Positions 1-6,972 of a stretch of DNA of 13,132 bases are shown piece by piece. How positions within the stretch are numbered: the first letter of the stretch is position 1; every line of letters starts with the position of its first letter. The stretch comes from an uncultured Clostridia bacterium (GTDB lineage: Bacteria; Bacillota; Clostridia; Oscillospirales; Oscillospiraceae). The position numbers were made by a program, and so were the translations under genes. Below the pieces are notes generated by a model. It had not been told where the DNA came from. It searched no databases and saw nothing but the letters and a program-made list of their open reading frames with translations. Location of the stretch: positions 1 through 13,132 of the forward strand of contig CAMDZY010000031.1 in NCBI GenBank assembly GCA_945910975.1, read 5' to 3'.

Positions 1-322
1 AATTGGTTTGACTTATATTTACGGTATTGGCAGAAAGAGCGCACAGGACATCCTGGCAATGGCAAATGTTGACCCGGATACCCGCGTCAAGGACTTGACC
101 GAGGATCAGGAATCCGCCCTGCGTGAAGTTATCGATAAACACTACACCATTGAGGGTGATCTCCGCCGTGAGGTTGCTCTGAATATCAAGCGTCTGACGG
201 AAATCGGCTGCTATCGCGGCCTGCGCCACAGACGTGGTCTGCCGGTTCGCGGTCAGCGCACCAAGACCAACGCAAGAACGCGCAAGGGTCCGAAGAAGAC
301 CATTGCCAACAAGAAGAAGTAA
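1..322 (+). CDS. rpsM: 30S ribosomal protein S13, 5'-truncated by window edge
   Basis: S13 sits in the head of the 30S subunit and contacts the P-site tRNA and the 50S subunit. The reading frame is already open at the first base: codons from position 2 read I-G-L-T-Y-I-Y-G-I-G, the conserved early segment of S13 (usually preceded by about 15 residues of the MARIAGVDLP type). The TTG at position 8 is therefore an internal Leu codon and not a start. About 106 residues are visible. They include the helical region with ALREVIDKHY, the RGLRHRRGLPVRGQRTKTNARTR core (in two parts, GCYRGLRHRRGLPVRGQ then RTKTNARTRKG) and the basic C-terminal tail that reaches the tRNA. The TAA stop overlaps the AAGGAGG ribosome binding site of rpsK, so the two genes are tightly coupled. 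It is the first visible gene of the alpha operon. The identity is certain; only the N-terminus is missing. Confidence 0.97.
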   Translation, partial: IGLTYIYGIGRKSAQDILAMANVDPDTRVKDLTEDQESALREVIDKHYTIEGDLRREVALNIKRLTEIGCYRGLRHRRGLPVRGQRTKTNARTRKGPKKTIANKKK

Positions 323-335
323 GGAGGGGTATTGA

Positions 336-737
336 ATGGCTAAGGCTAATGCAAAAAAAGTTATCAAGCGCCGTCGTGAGCGCAAGAACATTGAAAAGGG
401 CGCCGCTCATATCCGCTCCTCTTTCAATAACACCATGGTCACCATCACCGACCTCAACGGCAACGCCCTGTCTTGGGCATCGTCCGGTGGTCTGGGCTTC
501 CGTGGCTCCAGAAAGTCTACTCCGTACGCCGCACAGATGTGTGCGGAAACCGCTGCCAAGGCTGCCATCGAAAACTGCAACCTGAAGACAGTGGAAGTTT
601 ACGTGAAGGGCCCCGGCCAGGGTCGTGAAGCTGCCATCCGTGCGTTGCAATCCGCCGGTCTGGAAGTTGTTATGATCAAGGACGTCACTCCCATTCCCCA
701 CAATGGCTGCCGTCCTCCCAAACGCCGTCGCGTATAA
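336..737 (+). CDS. rpsK: 30S ribosomal protein S11
   Basis: S11 forms part of the 30S platform near the E site and the Shine-Dalgarno helix. The product is 133 aa, a normal length. Hallmarks are HIRSSFNNTMVTITDLNGN, the SSGGLGFRGSRKSTPYAAQ segment, YVKGPGQGREAAIRALQ, and the C-terminal IKDVTPIPHNGCRPPKRRRV. The ATG at 336 follows AAGGAGGGG (321-329) at normal spacing. The gap to rpsM is 13 nt and to rpsD 24 nt, so it is within one operon. The N-terminus is lysine-rich as in other Firmicutes. Nothing is abnormal. Confidence 0.98.
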   Translation: MAKANAKKVIKRRRERKNIEKGAAHIRSSFNNTMVTITDLNGNALSWASSGGLGFRGSRKSTPYAAQMCAETAAKAAIENCNLKTVEVYVKGPGQGREAAIRALQSAGLEVVMIKDVTPIPHNGCRPPKRRRV

Positions 738-761
738 TTGACAAGGAGGAAATATTAAGTT

Positions 762-1358
762 ATGGCAAAGAATACACAGCCTGTTCTCAAGCGCTGCAGA
801 ACTCTGGGCGTATCTCCCGCAGCGATGGGTTATTCTAAGACTTCCAACAAGAACCCCGGTGGTCAGAGACGCGCAAAGAAATCCGAATATGCTATGCAGT
901 TGACCGAAAAGCAGAAGGTCAAGTTCGTCTACGGCATCCTGGAAAAGCAGTTCCGGGCATACTATGACAAGGCTTCCCGTGCCGAAGGCAATACCGGCGA
1001 AGTCCTGCTCAGCCTGATCGAACGCCGTCTGGACAACGTGGTCTACCGTCTTGGCTTTGCTGCCACCCGCCGCGAGGCTCGTCAGCTGGTCAACCACGGC
1101 CACTACACCGTCAACGGCAAGCGCGTCAACATTCCTTCCTACAGCGTGAAGGTCGGCGACGTGGTTGCAGTGTGCGAAAAGAGCTGCTCCAACAACCGCT
1201 TCAAGAAGCTGAAAGAGGACGACGCTTTCGTGGCCGCTCCCAAGTGGCTCGACCGCGATAAGAACACCCTTCAGGGCAAGGTGATTGCCCTCCCCGCAAA
1301 AGAAGATATCGACTTCGAGATCGCAGAACACCTGATCGTCGAGTTGTACTCCAAGTAA
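762..1358 (+). CDS. rpsD: 30S ribosomal protein S4
   Basis: S4 is a primary 16S rRNA binding protein that nucleates the 5' domain of the 30S body and lines the mRNA entry tunnel. The product is 198 aa, the usual length. The N-terminal part (about 1-90) carries VLKRCRTLG and the QLTEKQKVKFVYGILEKQF segment. It has only one cysteine near the N-terminus, so it looks like the zinc-free (C-) form. The S4 RNA-binding domain (about 91-150) includes ERRLDNVVYRLGFAATRREA, RQLVNHGHYTVNGKRV and SYSVKVGDVV. The ribosome binding site AAGGAGG (743-749) is 12 nt from the ATG, a little longer than ideal. Having rpsD between rpsK and rpoA is the clostridial and proteobacterial order, unlike Bacillus subtilis where rpsD lies elsewhere. 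Confidence 0.98.
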   Translation: MAKNTQPVLKRCRTLGVSPAAMGYSKTSNKNPGGQRRAKKSEYAMQLTEKQKVKFVYGILEKQFRAYYDKASRAEGNTGEVLLSLIERRLDNVVYRLGFAATRREARQLVNHGHYTVNGKRVNIPSYSVKVGDVVAVCEKSCSNNRFKKLKEDDAFVAAPKWLDRDKNTLQGKVIALPAKEDIDFEIAEHLIVELYSK

Positions 1359-1395
1359 TCACGCCGTCTCGCTATTTGATAAGCTGACACAAGCC

Positions 1396-1413
1396 ACGGA
1401 ACACATATTCCGT
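1396..1413 (+). other. Small perfect hairpin in the rpsD-rpoA spacer
   Basis: The 82-nt gap between rpsD and rpoA holds a perfect inverted repeat, ACGGAA (1396-1401) and TTCCGT (1408-1413), with a 6-nt loop. It ends 8 nt before the AAGGAGGG ribosome binding site of rpoA (1422-1429). No T-run follows, so it is not a terminator. It could be a processing or translation-tuning element, or chance. No promoter is convincing in this gap. Confidence 0.35.
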
Positions 1414-1440
1414 AGAATTACAAGGAGGGTAACTATTATA

Positions 1441-2403
1441 ATGGTAGAAATTGAAAAGCCGCGCATTGAATGTATCGACTCTCCCGAGGATCCGTCCTAC
1501 AGCAAATTTGTTGTAGAACCGTTGGAAAGAGGCTACGGTATTACCCTAGGCAACTCTCTGCGTCGTATTCTCCTGTCCTCTCTGCCCGGTACGGCTGCAA
1601 CTTCCATCAAGATTGCAGGTGTCCAGCATGAGTTCTCCACGATTCCCGGCGTCAAAGAAGACGTCACAGAAATCGTGCTGAACGTCAAACGGATCATTGC
1701 CCGCCTGCATTGCAGCGGAACAAAAACCGTATATATTGACGCGACAGGCGAAGGCGTTGTCACGGCCGGCGATATCAAGGCGGACGCGGATGTGGAAATC
1801 CTCAATCCGGAGCTTCCCATCTGCACGCTTGGCCCCGATGCCACGTTTAACATGGAAATCACCATGGATCATGGCAGAGGCTATTCGCCGTCTGACCGGA
1901 ACAAAACTCCGGATATGCCCATTGGCACCATTGCTGTGGACTCTATTTATACGCCGGTCTACAAGGTTAACTACACGGTGGAAAACACCCGTGTCGGCAA
2001 CATGACCGACTACGACAAGCTGACCTTGGAGGTTTGGACGGATTCCACGATCACCGCAAAGGATGCGGTTTCTCTGGGCGCTAAAATTCTCACCGAGCAT
2101 CTGGTGCTGTTCACTGATTTGTCTGAAAGTGCCGCAACCCAGTCGATCGTGCGGGAAAAGAGCGAATCCCCCGAAAACAAGGCTTTGCAGCTGACGATCG
2201 AAGAACTCGATTTCTCTGTCCGGAGCTTTAACTGCCTCAAGCGTGCGAACATCAACAATGTCCAGGATCTGATTTCCAGAACCCCGGAAGACATGATGAA
2301 GGTACGCAATATGGGCAAGAAGTCGCTGGATGAGGTGCAGAACAAGCTGGCCATGATGGGTCTGTCCCTGGCCAGTGAAGATTCCGGCTCCAATAATGTT
2401 TAA
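1441..2403 (+). CDS. rpoA: DNA-directed RNA polymerase alpha subunit
   Basis: Alpha dimerises to nucleate RNA polymerase assembly, and its C-terminal domain contacts UP-element DNA and activators. The product is 320 aa, normal for the family. The N-terminal domain (about 1-230) has FVVEPLERGYGITLGNSLRR, LLSSLPGTAATSIKI and GVKEDVTEIVLNVK. A linker near 235-250 leads to the C-terminal domain with VRSFNCLKRANINNVQDL, where R261 aligns with the DNA-contacting Arg265 of E. coli, and then MGKKSLDEVQNKL. The ATG at 1441 lies 11 nt after AAGGAGGG. It is followed by rplQ after 34 nt. This is the ordinary housekeeping copy. Confidence 0.98.
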   Translation: MVEIEKPRIECIDSPEDPSYSKFVVEPLERGYGITLGNSLRRILLSSLPGTAATSIKIAGVQHEFSTIPGVKEDVTEIVLNVKRIIARLHCSGTKTVYIDATGEGVVTAGDIKADADVEILNPELPICTLGPDATFNMEITMDHGRGYSPSDRNKTPDMPIGTIAVDSIYTPVYKVNYTVENTRVGNMTDYDKLTLEVWTDSTITAKDAVSLGAKILTEHLVLFTDLSESAATQSIVREKSESPENKALQLTIEELDFSVRSFNCLKRANINNVQDLISRTPEDMMKVRNMGKKSLDEVQNKLAMMGLSLASEDSGSNNV

Positions 2404-2437
2404 ACGCAATCACCTTTCACGAAGGAGGTAAACTGAT

Positions 2438-2779
2438 ATGTTTGGTACTCGCAAGCTCGGCAGAACAACTGACCAGCGCAAGGCAATGCTGCGTCAGCAG
2501 GCCACTGCACTGCTGGAAAACGGCAGACTGGAAACTACGTTCTACAGAGCAAAGGAAGTCCAGCCCGTTGTCGAAAAGATGATTTCTCTGGGCAAAAAGG
2601 GCAACTTGGCAGCCTATCGCCGCGCACTGTCTTTCATCACCAAGAGAGATGTTGCCGTCAAGCTGTTCAAGGAAGTTGCTCCGAAGTACGCCGACCGTAA
2701 CGGCGGCTACACCAGAGTCACCCGTCTTGGGCCCCGCCGCGGCGATGCAGCCGAAATGGCAGTCATCGAGCTGGTCTAA
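2438..2779 (+). CDS. rplQ: 50S ribosomal protein L17
   Basis: L17 is a 50S protein near the peptide exit tunnel. The product is 113 aa, the standard bacterial length. It opens MFGTRKLGRTTDQRKAMLR and carries the L17 signature in the segment ALLENGRLETTFYRAKEV, then ends with YTRVTRLGPRRGDAAEMAVI. The ATG at 2438 has GAAGGAGGT (2421-2429) upstream. It is the last gene of the alpha operon and is followed by a strong terminator. In many Firmicutes the cobalt/energy-coupling transporter genes ecfA-ecfT and truA come next; here the operon stops and a convergent gene follows. Confidence 0.98.
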   Translation: MFGTRKLGRTTDQRKAMLRQQATALLENGRLETTFYRAKEVQPVVEKMISLGKKGNLAAYRRALSFITKRDVAVKLFKEVAPKYADRNGGYTRVTRLGPRRGDAAEMAVIELV

Positions 2780-2794
2780 TATGAGATAAAATGC

Positions 2795-2826
2795 AAACCC
2801 CCTGAGCGCCCAGCTCAGGGGGTTTT
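2795..2826. terminator. Bidirectional intrinsic terminator after rplQ
   Basis: A perfect 10-bp GC-rich stem, CCCCCTGAGC (2798-2807) and GCTCAGGGGG (2813-2822), encloses a 5-nt loop and is flanked by AAA and TTTT. On the plus strand TTTT follows the stem and ends the alpha operon. On the minus strand TTTGCATTTT follows, so the convergent lipoprotein transcript probably ends here too. No other good terminator lies between the two genes. Confidence 0.9.
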
Positions 2827-2885
2827 GTCAATGCTTTTGCGCCATGCTGCAATTCGGGCAATGCGGCGCACATTACCGGCTGCGA

Positions 2886-5579
2886 TTAGTCGGGCAGAGG
2901 GTCGAGGGACAGCTTCGTGCAGTCCGCATCTGCATACGCCTTGTATTCTTCTTCGGAAATCTCATAGGAATCTCTGTTTGGATCGCTCAAGATATCGAAT
3001 TTCGGCTTGTCGCCAGTTCTTTCACTATAATAATATGCGATTGTTTCCGCGCTGCTTGCCATTGCATATCCGCTAGCCGAGTAGGACTCCGAAAGGTCAA
3101 ACAGGTTGACCAGTTTCGTGCCCTGCAATTGCACATAAAGCCAGTTTGCACCGCCCATTGTCGGACCAAGGGTGTTTGCGCAAATTGCATTATATTTTTC
3201 CGAATAATTCAGACTGCCGTAACAATAGAAATCGCCCACAGGGGTGACTTCCTTTGCCTTTGCGTCATAGGTATATAGCTTTGCAAAATAATACCCGTTA
3301 AAGGTTGGTACAGACAGACAAAGCTCTGGGCTTCCGTCGTTGTTCAGGTCCTGAATACAGTATCCTGTCGGATCTCCAAAATCTACATCTCCGGATTCCC
3401 AACTTGTAAGATAAGTCCCGTTTGCAAGAAATTCCTCGTAGATCGCATTGATATCCTCGGCAGCGGCAGCTGTGAAATCCGTACCGTAATACTCGGAAAG
3501 CTCAAACGTTTCCAGATTCAGCAGACACGGATAGGAATCACCTTCTACCAAGGAATAGCGTTTTCCTATCATACAGAGTTGACCTTCATCACTGATGAAC
3601 GGCTGCGCTGCATCAATGTTTGAATCCGCACCTGTTTTGTCGAGCTGCTTCAAAAAGAAATCATCGGCGCCGTTTGCATCATAGTATGTACCCATTGCAT
3701 AGTCAAGATATGCAGACACCAGCGCCTGCTTGACTTTTTCCCGATAATCCGCTTCCGAGATCCCATAGGCCGACAAAAGCTCCTCTTTGGTCATGATGCA
3801 CTTTCCGGAAACAGAGATATTGTAGATATCCCATTTGCCGGCTCCGTTTTCCGCCGGTAGATCCCAATGAATCATAAGCGATAGCACATCTTCATTGACC
3901 GCCCATTCATAGGAAATATTATCGTAGAACCAAAATCCATTTTCTTCGAATCCGTCAATTTCGTCCTGAATTGTGGGGTACATTTCGTCATAAATCTGCG
4001 TGTTGAGGTCGTCAATTTCGCTGCTGTCAATATTGATTTTCGGAATTGCAAATGTGTGTGGGAAATCTGGCGTAGAAGTGTCCTCGTAGGAAAACGCGTC
4101 CTCAACCAGTGTATCCGGGTCGTTCTTAAGGCTTTCCTCATTCTCGGCGGCAATGGCGTCCTCTAAATACTTGACCAAATCTTCAAATTCATAGCTTCCA
4201 TCGCTGTCATTATCTCCGGAGCCAAAGAGAAAAATAGGATCATCAGGGGTGACCACCCAAGGCAGTTTGTTGAATTCTTCTTCCGTAATTTCTTCATCAT
4301 TCAGCGTATAGGTAATCGTTCGTGGGGCGGTGTCCCAGCTATCAGCGGTTAAATCCACGTTTTCTGTTTTGATTGCACGCTTTGAAATTCCAGATTTTCC
4401 GGGGAATTCATAAAGGCTATATTCATAGTGCATTATGGATGTTTCTCCGTATGACCGTGTTATCAGCAGGTAAGGCACATCATCCAAGGAAATGTAAAAT
4501 AACTTTGAGGTATTCCCACCACCTGCCAAATAACCAAATTCTCCGGATTGCTCGCATTTGGCTGCTCCGTTGATAATATCATAGACCTCAAACGTGACGG
4601 CGTAATCCTGCACGTAACGCAAGAGCAGTTCATCGCTTCCGTCGCTATTGATGTCGCAGAGCTTGCCGCGGTGTTCGGTTTTGCTCCAAGTGTCTTCCGG
4701 ATATCCGGTTGATTCGATTTTCTCGCGCACTACCGCCAAATACAGCGACATTGCGTCGGCCTTGCTGAGTGCCGGCGTTTCTCCGTTCTCGGCGGCAATG
4801 GCGGCCTTTATCTCATCACTCAAATCTGCAAACTCGTAGCTCCCGTCGGTAATCTGACCATTTTCGTCCTCGTATGCACGCCCGGCGGCAAACAGAGGGG
4901 GTGCGTCTTTGATTACCCAATCAATTGCGTTAAACTCCGCCTCGGGAATGTCTTTTCCGTCCAGGGTAAAGGTTTTTGTGGATGTATCGTGTTGCGTGTC
5001 ATAAGCGTCGACGAGGCCGGCTTGATGCATACACTGCAATTCGTCCCCGACCAGTGCGTATAGGCTCCACAGGGGCTTTTGCGTGAAAGAATCGCCACCG
5101 CCGCCTTTTTGATCGAAAAGAACAATTGCGGGTTGTTCCCCATAGGTGACAACATACAAGTGCGCATGAATGCCCGGGCCGGCATTTACGCCGAAGGAAC
5201 CGGATAACGTGCGGACTGCCGAATTGTTGACGTAGTCCCAAATCTCGAACAGGCTTTCATCTGTCCCATATCGGAGGAGCATTTCATCCTCACCGTCCTC
5301 GTCCCAGTCGCAGAGCTTGCCACGGAATTCCTGCTGGTTATTTGCCTCCGCATAACCGGAAGATTCCATGATACCGGTCAGGATCTCCAGATATTCCGGC
5401 AGGGGAGAGTGCGGCTCGGTCGGCGCTTCGGTTTCAGTTGGAACCGTGGATTCGTCACGTGCGCGTGTCGGGCGAATTTTTTCGGCAGTTTTCTCCTCGT
5501 TGCTACAGCCGGAGAGCAGCATACTCAGCGCCATGGCGGCGACCAAAAGAATGCAAAGCCGGCCTTGTTTTGTTTTCAT
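2886..5579 (-). CDS. Large secreted lipoprotein with duplicated domain and three DxNxDG motifs
   Basis: From the ATG at 5579 the product is 897 aa. It opens with a lipoprotein signal: M-K-T-K, a hydrophobic stretch, then LLSGC with Cys25 as the lipidation site. An acidic, Thr/Pro-rich linker (26-60) follows, so it should be anchored outside the membrane. Residues 62-265 and 278-480 are a tandem repeat; both copies contain RGKLCD followed by an EF-hand-like DxDxDG/DxNxDG motif with E (91-99 and 309-317) and end in DGSYEF...AIAAEN. Residues about 490-700 resemble extracellular DUF3298/RsiV-type sensor regions (weak inference). A third DLNNDGSPEL motif (744-753) lies in the last domain. I prefer this start because the signal peptide begins here, AAAGG (5592-5596) precedes it, and upstream in-frame ATGs such as 5702 lie at or before the promoter -10. 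Function is unknown; calcium-binding surface protein is a guess. It is a lone gene, less GC-rich than its neighbours. Confidence 0.85.
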   Translation of the reverse strand: MKTKQGRLCILLVAAMALSMLLSGCSNEEKTAEKIRPTRARDESTVPTETEAPTEPHSPLPEYLEILTGIMESSGYAEANNQQEFRGKLCDWDEDGEDEMLLRYGTDESLFEIWDYVNNSAVRTLSGSFGVNAGPGIHAHLYVVTYGEQPAIVLFDQKGGGGDSFTQKPLWSLYALVGDELQCMHQAGLVDAYDTQHDTSTKTFTLDGKDIPEAEFNAIDWVIKDAPPLFAAGRAYEDENGQITDGSYEFADLSDEIKAAIAAENGETPALSKADAMSLYLAVVREKIESTGYPEDTWSKTEHRGKLCDINSDGSDELLLRYVQDYAVTFEVYDIINGAAKCEQSGEFGYLAGGGNTSKLFYISLDDVPYLLITRSYGETSIMHYEYSLYEFPGKSGISKRAIKTENVDLTADSWDTAPRTITYTLNDEEITEEEFNKLPWVVTPDDPIFLFGSGDNDSDGSYEFEDLVKYLEDAIAAENEESLKNDPDTLVEDAFSYEDTSTPDFPHTFAIPKINIDSSEIDDLNTQIYDEMYPTIQDEIDGFEENGFWFYDNISYEWAVNEDVLSLMIHWDLPAENGAGKWDIYNISVSGKCIMTKEELLSAYGISEADYREKVKQALVSAYLDYAMGTYYDANGADDFFLKQLDKTGADSNIDAAQPFISDEGQLCMIGKRYSLVEGDSYPCLLNLETFELSEYYGTDFTAAAAEDINAIYEEFLANGTYLTSWESGDVDFGDPTGYCIQDLNNDGSPELCLSVPTFNGYYFAKLYTYDAKAKEVTPVGDFYCYGSLNYSEKYNAICANTLGPTMGGANWLYVQLQGTKLVNLFDLSESYSASGYAMASSAETIAYYYSERTGDKPKFDILSDPNRDSYEISEEEYKAYADADCTKLSLDPLPD
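4140..4748 (-). repeat. Lipoprotein internal repeat, copy 2
   Basis: Encodes residues about 278-480, the second copy of the unit described for 4785-5396, about 216 codons downstream in the gene. Key conserved points are the RGKLCD entry, D309-x-N311-x-D313-G with E317, the ITEEEFN segment and the closing DGSYEFEDL...AIAAEN. A more distant relative with DLNNDGSPEL and ISEEEYKAY is encoded at 2889-3464. Confidence 0.85.
4785..5396 (-). repeat. Lipoprotein internal repeat, copy 1
   Basis: Encodes residues about 62-265. It matches copy 2 (4140-4748) along its length: YLEILTGIMESSGY versus YLAVVREKIESTGY, FRGKLCDWDEDGEDEMLLRY versus HRGKLCDINSDGSDELLLRY, FTLDGKDIPEAEFNAIDW versus YTLNDEEITEEEFNKLPW, and DGSYEFADL versus DGSYEFEDL. 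At DNA level 18 identical bases (4786-4803 and 4141-4158) remain at the ends of the two copies, which suggests a fairly recent duplication or local gene conversion. Confidence 0.85.
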
Positions 5580-5598
5580 GCGAACACCATACCTTTCC

Positions 5599-5676
5599 GC
5601 TGCGATAAAGGTGCCTATCGCAGCCACTAAATTTTGCTTCCGCTCCGGTGTTTGCCACAGCACCGCACCGGAGCGG
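5599..5676 (-). promoter_or_regulatory. Structured 5' leader of the lipoprotein: two hairpins with complementary loops
   Basis: Read on the minus strand, the leader holds hairpin A (arms 5676-5666 and 5650-5640, a perfect 11-bp match, 15-nt loop) and hairpin B (arms 5624-5616 and 5607-5599, a perfect 9-bp match, 8-nt loop). The loop of A contains GGTGC (5664-5660) and the loop of B contains GCACC (5614-5610), which pair perfectly, with one extra G-U pair, so a kissing interaction is possible. Hairpin B ends 2 nt before the AAAGG ribosome binding site. The hairpins are seen in the sequence; the tertiary contact and any regulatory role are inference. It matches no riboswitch class I recognise. 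Confidence 0.5.
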
Positions 5677-5690
5677 TCATATCCGCTTTT

Positions 5691-5699
5691 AGTATAGCA
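5691..5699 (-). promoter_or_regulatory. Extended -10 promoter of the lipoprotein gene
   Basis: On the minus strand TGCTATACT (5699-5691) is an extended -10 element (TGn-TATACT, one mismatch to TATAAT). The best -35 match, TTGATG (5722-5717), is 20 nt away, which is too far, but extended -10 promoters need little -35. A start near 5684 would give a leader of about 105 nt. This supports the ATG at 5579 over upstream starts. Confidence 0.6.
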
Positions 5700-5792
5700 C
5701 ATCTTGCCAGAATTTTCATCAATTTTTTACTAATAAAATGCCATTTTTCTAATTTTTCTGTCATTATGCAATATGGCGTTTCGCAAGAGATT

Positions 5793-5862
5793 AAAAAATG
5801 CAGACCGCTCCCATGCACCCGCCAAGCGGAATGGACGCTTAGCGGGTGCATTTGCGGTCTGC
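5793..5862 (-). terminator. Long three-segment hairpin terminator after add
   Basis: Reading the minus strand after the add stop, three stacked stems form one long hairpin: GCAGACCGC with GCGGTCTGC (5862-5854 and 5808-5800), ATGCACCCGC with GCGGGTGCAT (5851-5842 and 5822-5813), and AAGCG with CGCTT (5840-5836 and 5828-5824). ATTTTTT (5799-5793) follows at once. The tail is present only on the minus strand, so it ends the hisS-aspS-add transcript. Between it and the lipoprotein promoter (5700-5792) I see only AT-rich sequence. Confidence 0.88.
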
Positions 5863-5902
5863 AAAGTAGGTTGAACGCAGTTTGCGCGATGCGATTATGT
5901 AA

Positions 5903-6871
5903 TTACAGCTTTTCCAGCAGTGCCTGCTTTTCCGCTTCTGGGCAGAATGCGCCGCGGATGGCGTTGGCATCCATCGCGCGGAAATCGTCGTCCGTGAAAT
6001 CGAACGCTGACGCGATGGTTTCATGCTCGTGACGCAAGGTGGTGTTCGAGCAGGTCATGTTGTCGGTGTTGACGGTAACCGCGATGCCACGGTCAAAGAA
6101 CGGCTTGATGGGGTGGCTTTGCAGGCTGGGCACCGCTTTCGTTTGTAGATTGCTGACCACACAGGCCTCCACCGTGATGTGGTTGCGACGCAGCATGTCC
6201 ATGCATTCCTCATTTTTGATCGCACCGCAGCCGTGACCAACGCGCTGCGCGCCCAGCTCAATGGCACGCTTTACGTTTTCCCAGCTGCCGCATTCACCGG
6301 CGTGGATGGTGTAAGGAATGTTGCACGTCGCCATGTCATGGAACAGCGGGGCATAATCATCCATCGGACGGCTGCCCTCTGCACCGGCCAGATCGACGCC
6401 GACCACGCCGTTGCCGTAGAAATCCTTTGCCAAATCAAACGTTGCGCGGTTTTCACTTCCGCCGATCATGGCGCACAGCAAAATACCGGCGCGGATGGTC
6501 GGATAATCGCGCTGCGCCTGTGCCGCGCCGCGCAGCACGCTTTTCAGCACCTCCTGCTGGGTCAAGCCCTTGCGGGTGTGTAGCTGCGGCGCAAAGCGAA
6601 TTTCCGTATAAATTAGACCTTGCCCGGCCAAGCGCTGTAACAACTCATAGGTGGCCAACTCCAGGCCGTATTCAGTCTGCAAAACCTGTCCGGGCACCTC
6701 AAATTTTTGCAGATATTCCACAAGACTGGTGCATTCCGGCTCAACACGCAGATTGTGCTGTAATTCCTCACGGGACATGGTGATGCCCTCGCGCTGCAAC
6801 AGCCGGGCAACCACATCCTCCGACAACGACCCATCCAAATGCAGATGCAGATCAACTTTTCCGTGATACAT
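5903..6871 (-). CDS. add: Adenosine deaminase
   Basis: Hydrolytically deaminates adenosine (and deoxyadenosine) to inosine in purine salvage; cytosolic, zinc-dependent TIM barrel. The product is 322 aa, slightly short for the family. Visible zinc and catalytic residues are H9 and H11 in LHLHLDGSL, H190 and E193 in IHAGECGSWENV, H213 in RVGHGCG and D270 in VNTDNMTCSNTTL. The second Asp of the classic TDD pair is Asn here (N271), a variant I believe occurs in other Firmicutes enzymes, so activity is still expected, though substrate preference could differ. The ATG at 6871 has GGAGGG (6881-6886) 9 nt upstream. It is the last gene after hisS-aspS, separated from aspS by 101 nt with two hairpins, and followed by a strong terminator. 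Adenosine deaminase is the clear choice, with a related aminohydrolase as the alternative. Confidence 0.93.
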   Translation of the reverse strand: MYHGKVDLHLHLDGSLSEDVVARLLQREGITMSREELQHNLRVEPECTSLVEYLQKFEVPGQVLQTEYGLELATYELLQRLAGQGLIYTEIRFAPQLHTRKGLTQQEVLKSVLRGAAQAQRDYPTIRAGILLCAMIGGSENRATFDLAKDFYGNGVVGVDLAGAEGSRPMDDYAPLFHDMATCNIPYTIHAGECGSWENVKRAIELGAQRVGHGCGAIKNEECMDMLRRNHITVEACVVSNLQTKAVPSLQSHPIKPFFDRGIAVTVNTDNMTCSNTTLRHEHETIASAFDFTDDDFRAMDANAIRGAFCPEAEKQALLEKL

Positions 6872-6893
6872 AGAGTAACTCCCTCCGTTGCTT

Positions 6894-6950
6894 TGCGGCG
6901 CGAAGCCGCAGTATTTTGTGATTTCCCGGCGTGGGTTGGACGCCGGGAAA
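6894..6950 (-). other. Two hairpins in the aspS-add spacer
   Basis: The 101-nt gap carries TTTCCCGGCGT (6922-6932) with ACGCCGGGAAA (6940-6950), a perfect 11-bp stem and 7-nt loop, and TGCGGC (6894-6899) with GCCGCA (6905-6910). On the minus strand the first is followed by TCACAAAATAC rather than a T-run, so it is at best a weak terminator. They may be mRNA processing or stabilising elements that set add expression below aspS. No promoter is evident in the gap. Confidence 0.5.
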
Positions 6951-6972
6951 ATTTGGTGACACGGATGATACG

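Noticed and set aside
8..322. TTG at position 8 as the start of rpsM
   Set aside because: The frame is open upstream to the window edge and the codons before it (I-G) fit the conserved S13 sequence, so the gene starts outside the window.
732..743. TATAAT and TTGACA words between rpsK and rpsD
   Set aside because: They are adjacent and in the wrong order (TATAAT first), so they cannot form a promoter; TATAA includes the rpsK stop.
186..1331. Long minus-strand open frame across rpsM-rpsK-rpsD
   Set aside because: It lies wholly antisense to three certain ribosomal protein genes, has no family resemblance and no ribosome binding site; an artefact of codon bias.
1546..2409. Minus-strand open frame opposite rpoA
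   Set aside because: Antisense shadow of rpoA without any recognisable domain or start signal.
2838..2870. TGCGCC...GGCGCA inverted repeat after the lipoprotein stop as a terminator
   Set aside because: Short 6-bp stem with a 21-nt loop and followed by A-rich, not T-rich, sequence on the minus strand; the strong hairpin at 2798-2822 serves instead.
5580..5702. Upstream in-frame ATG at 5702 for the lipoprotein
   Set aside because: It overlaps the -10 region, would read through both leader hairpins, and would place 41 residues before a perfect lipoprotein signal peptide.
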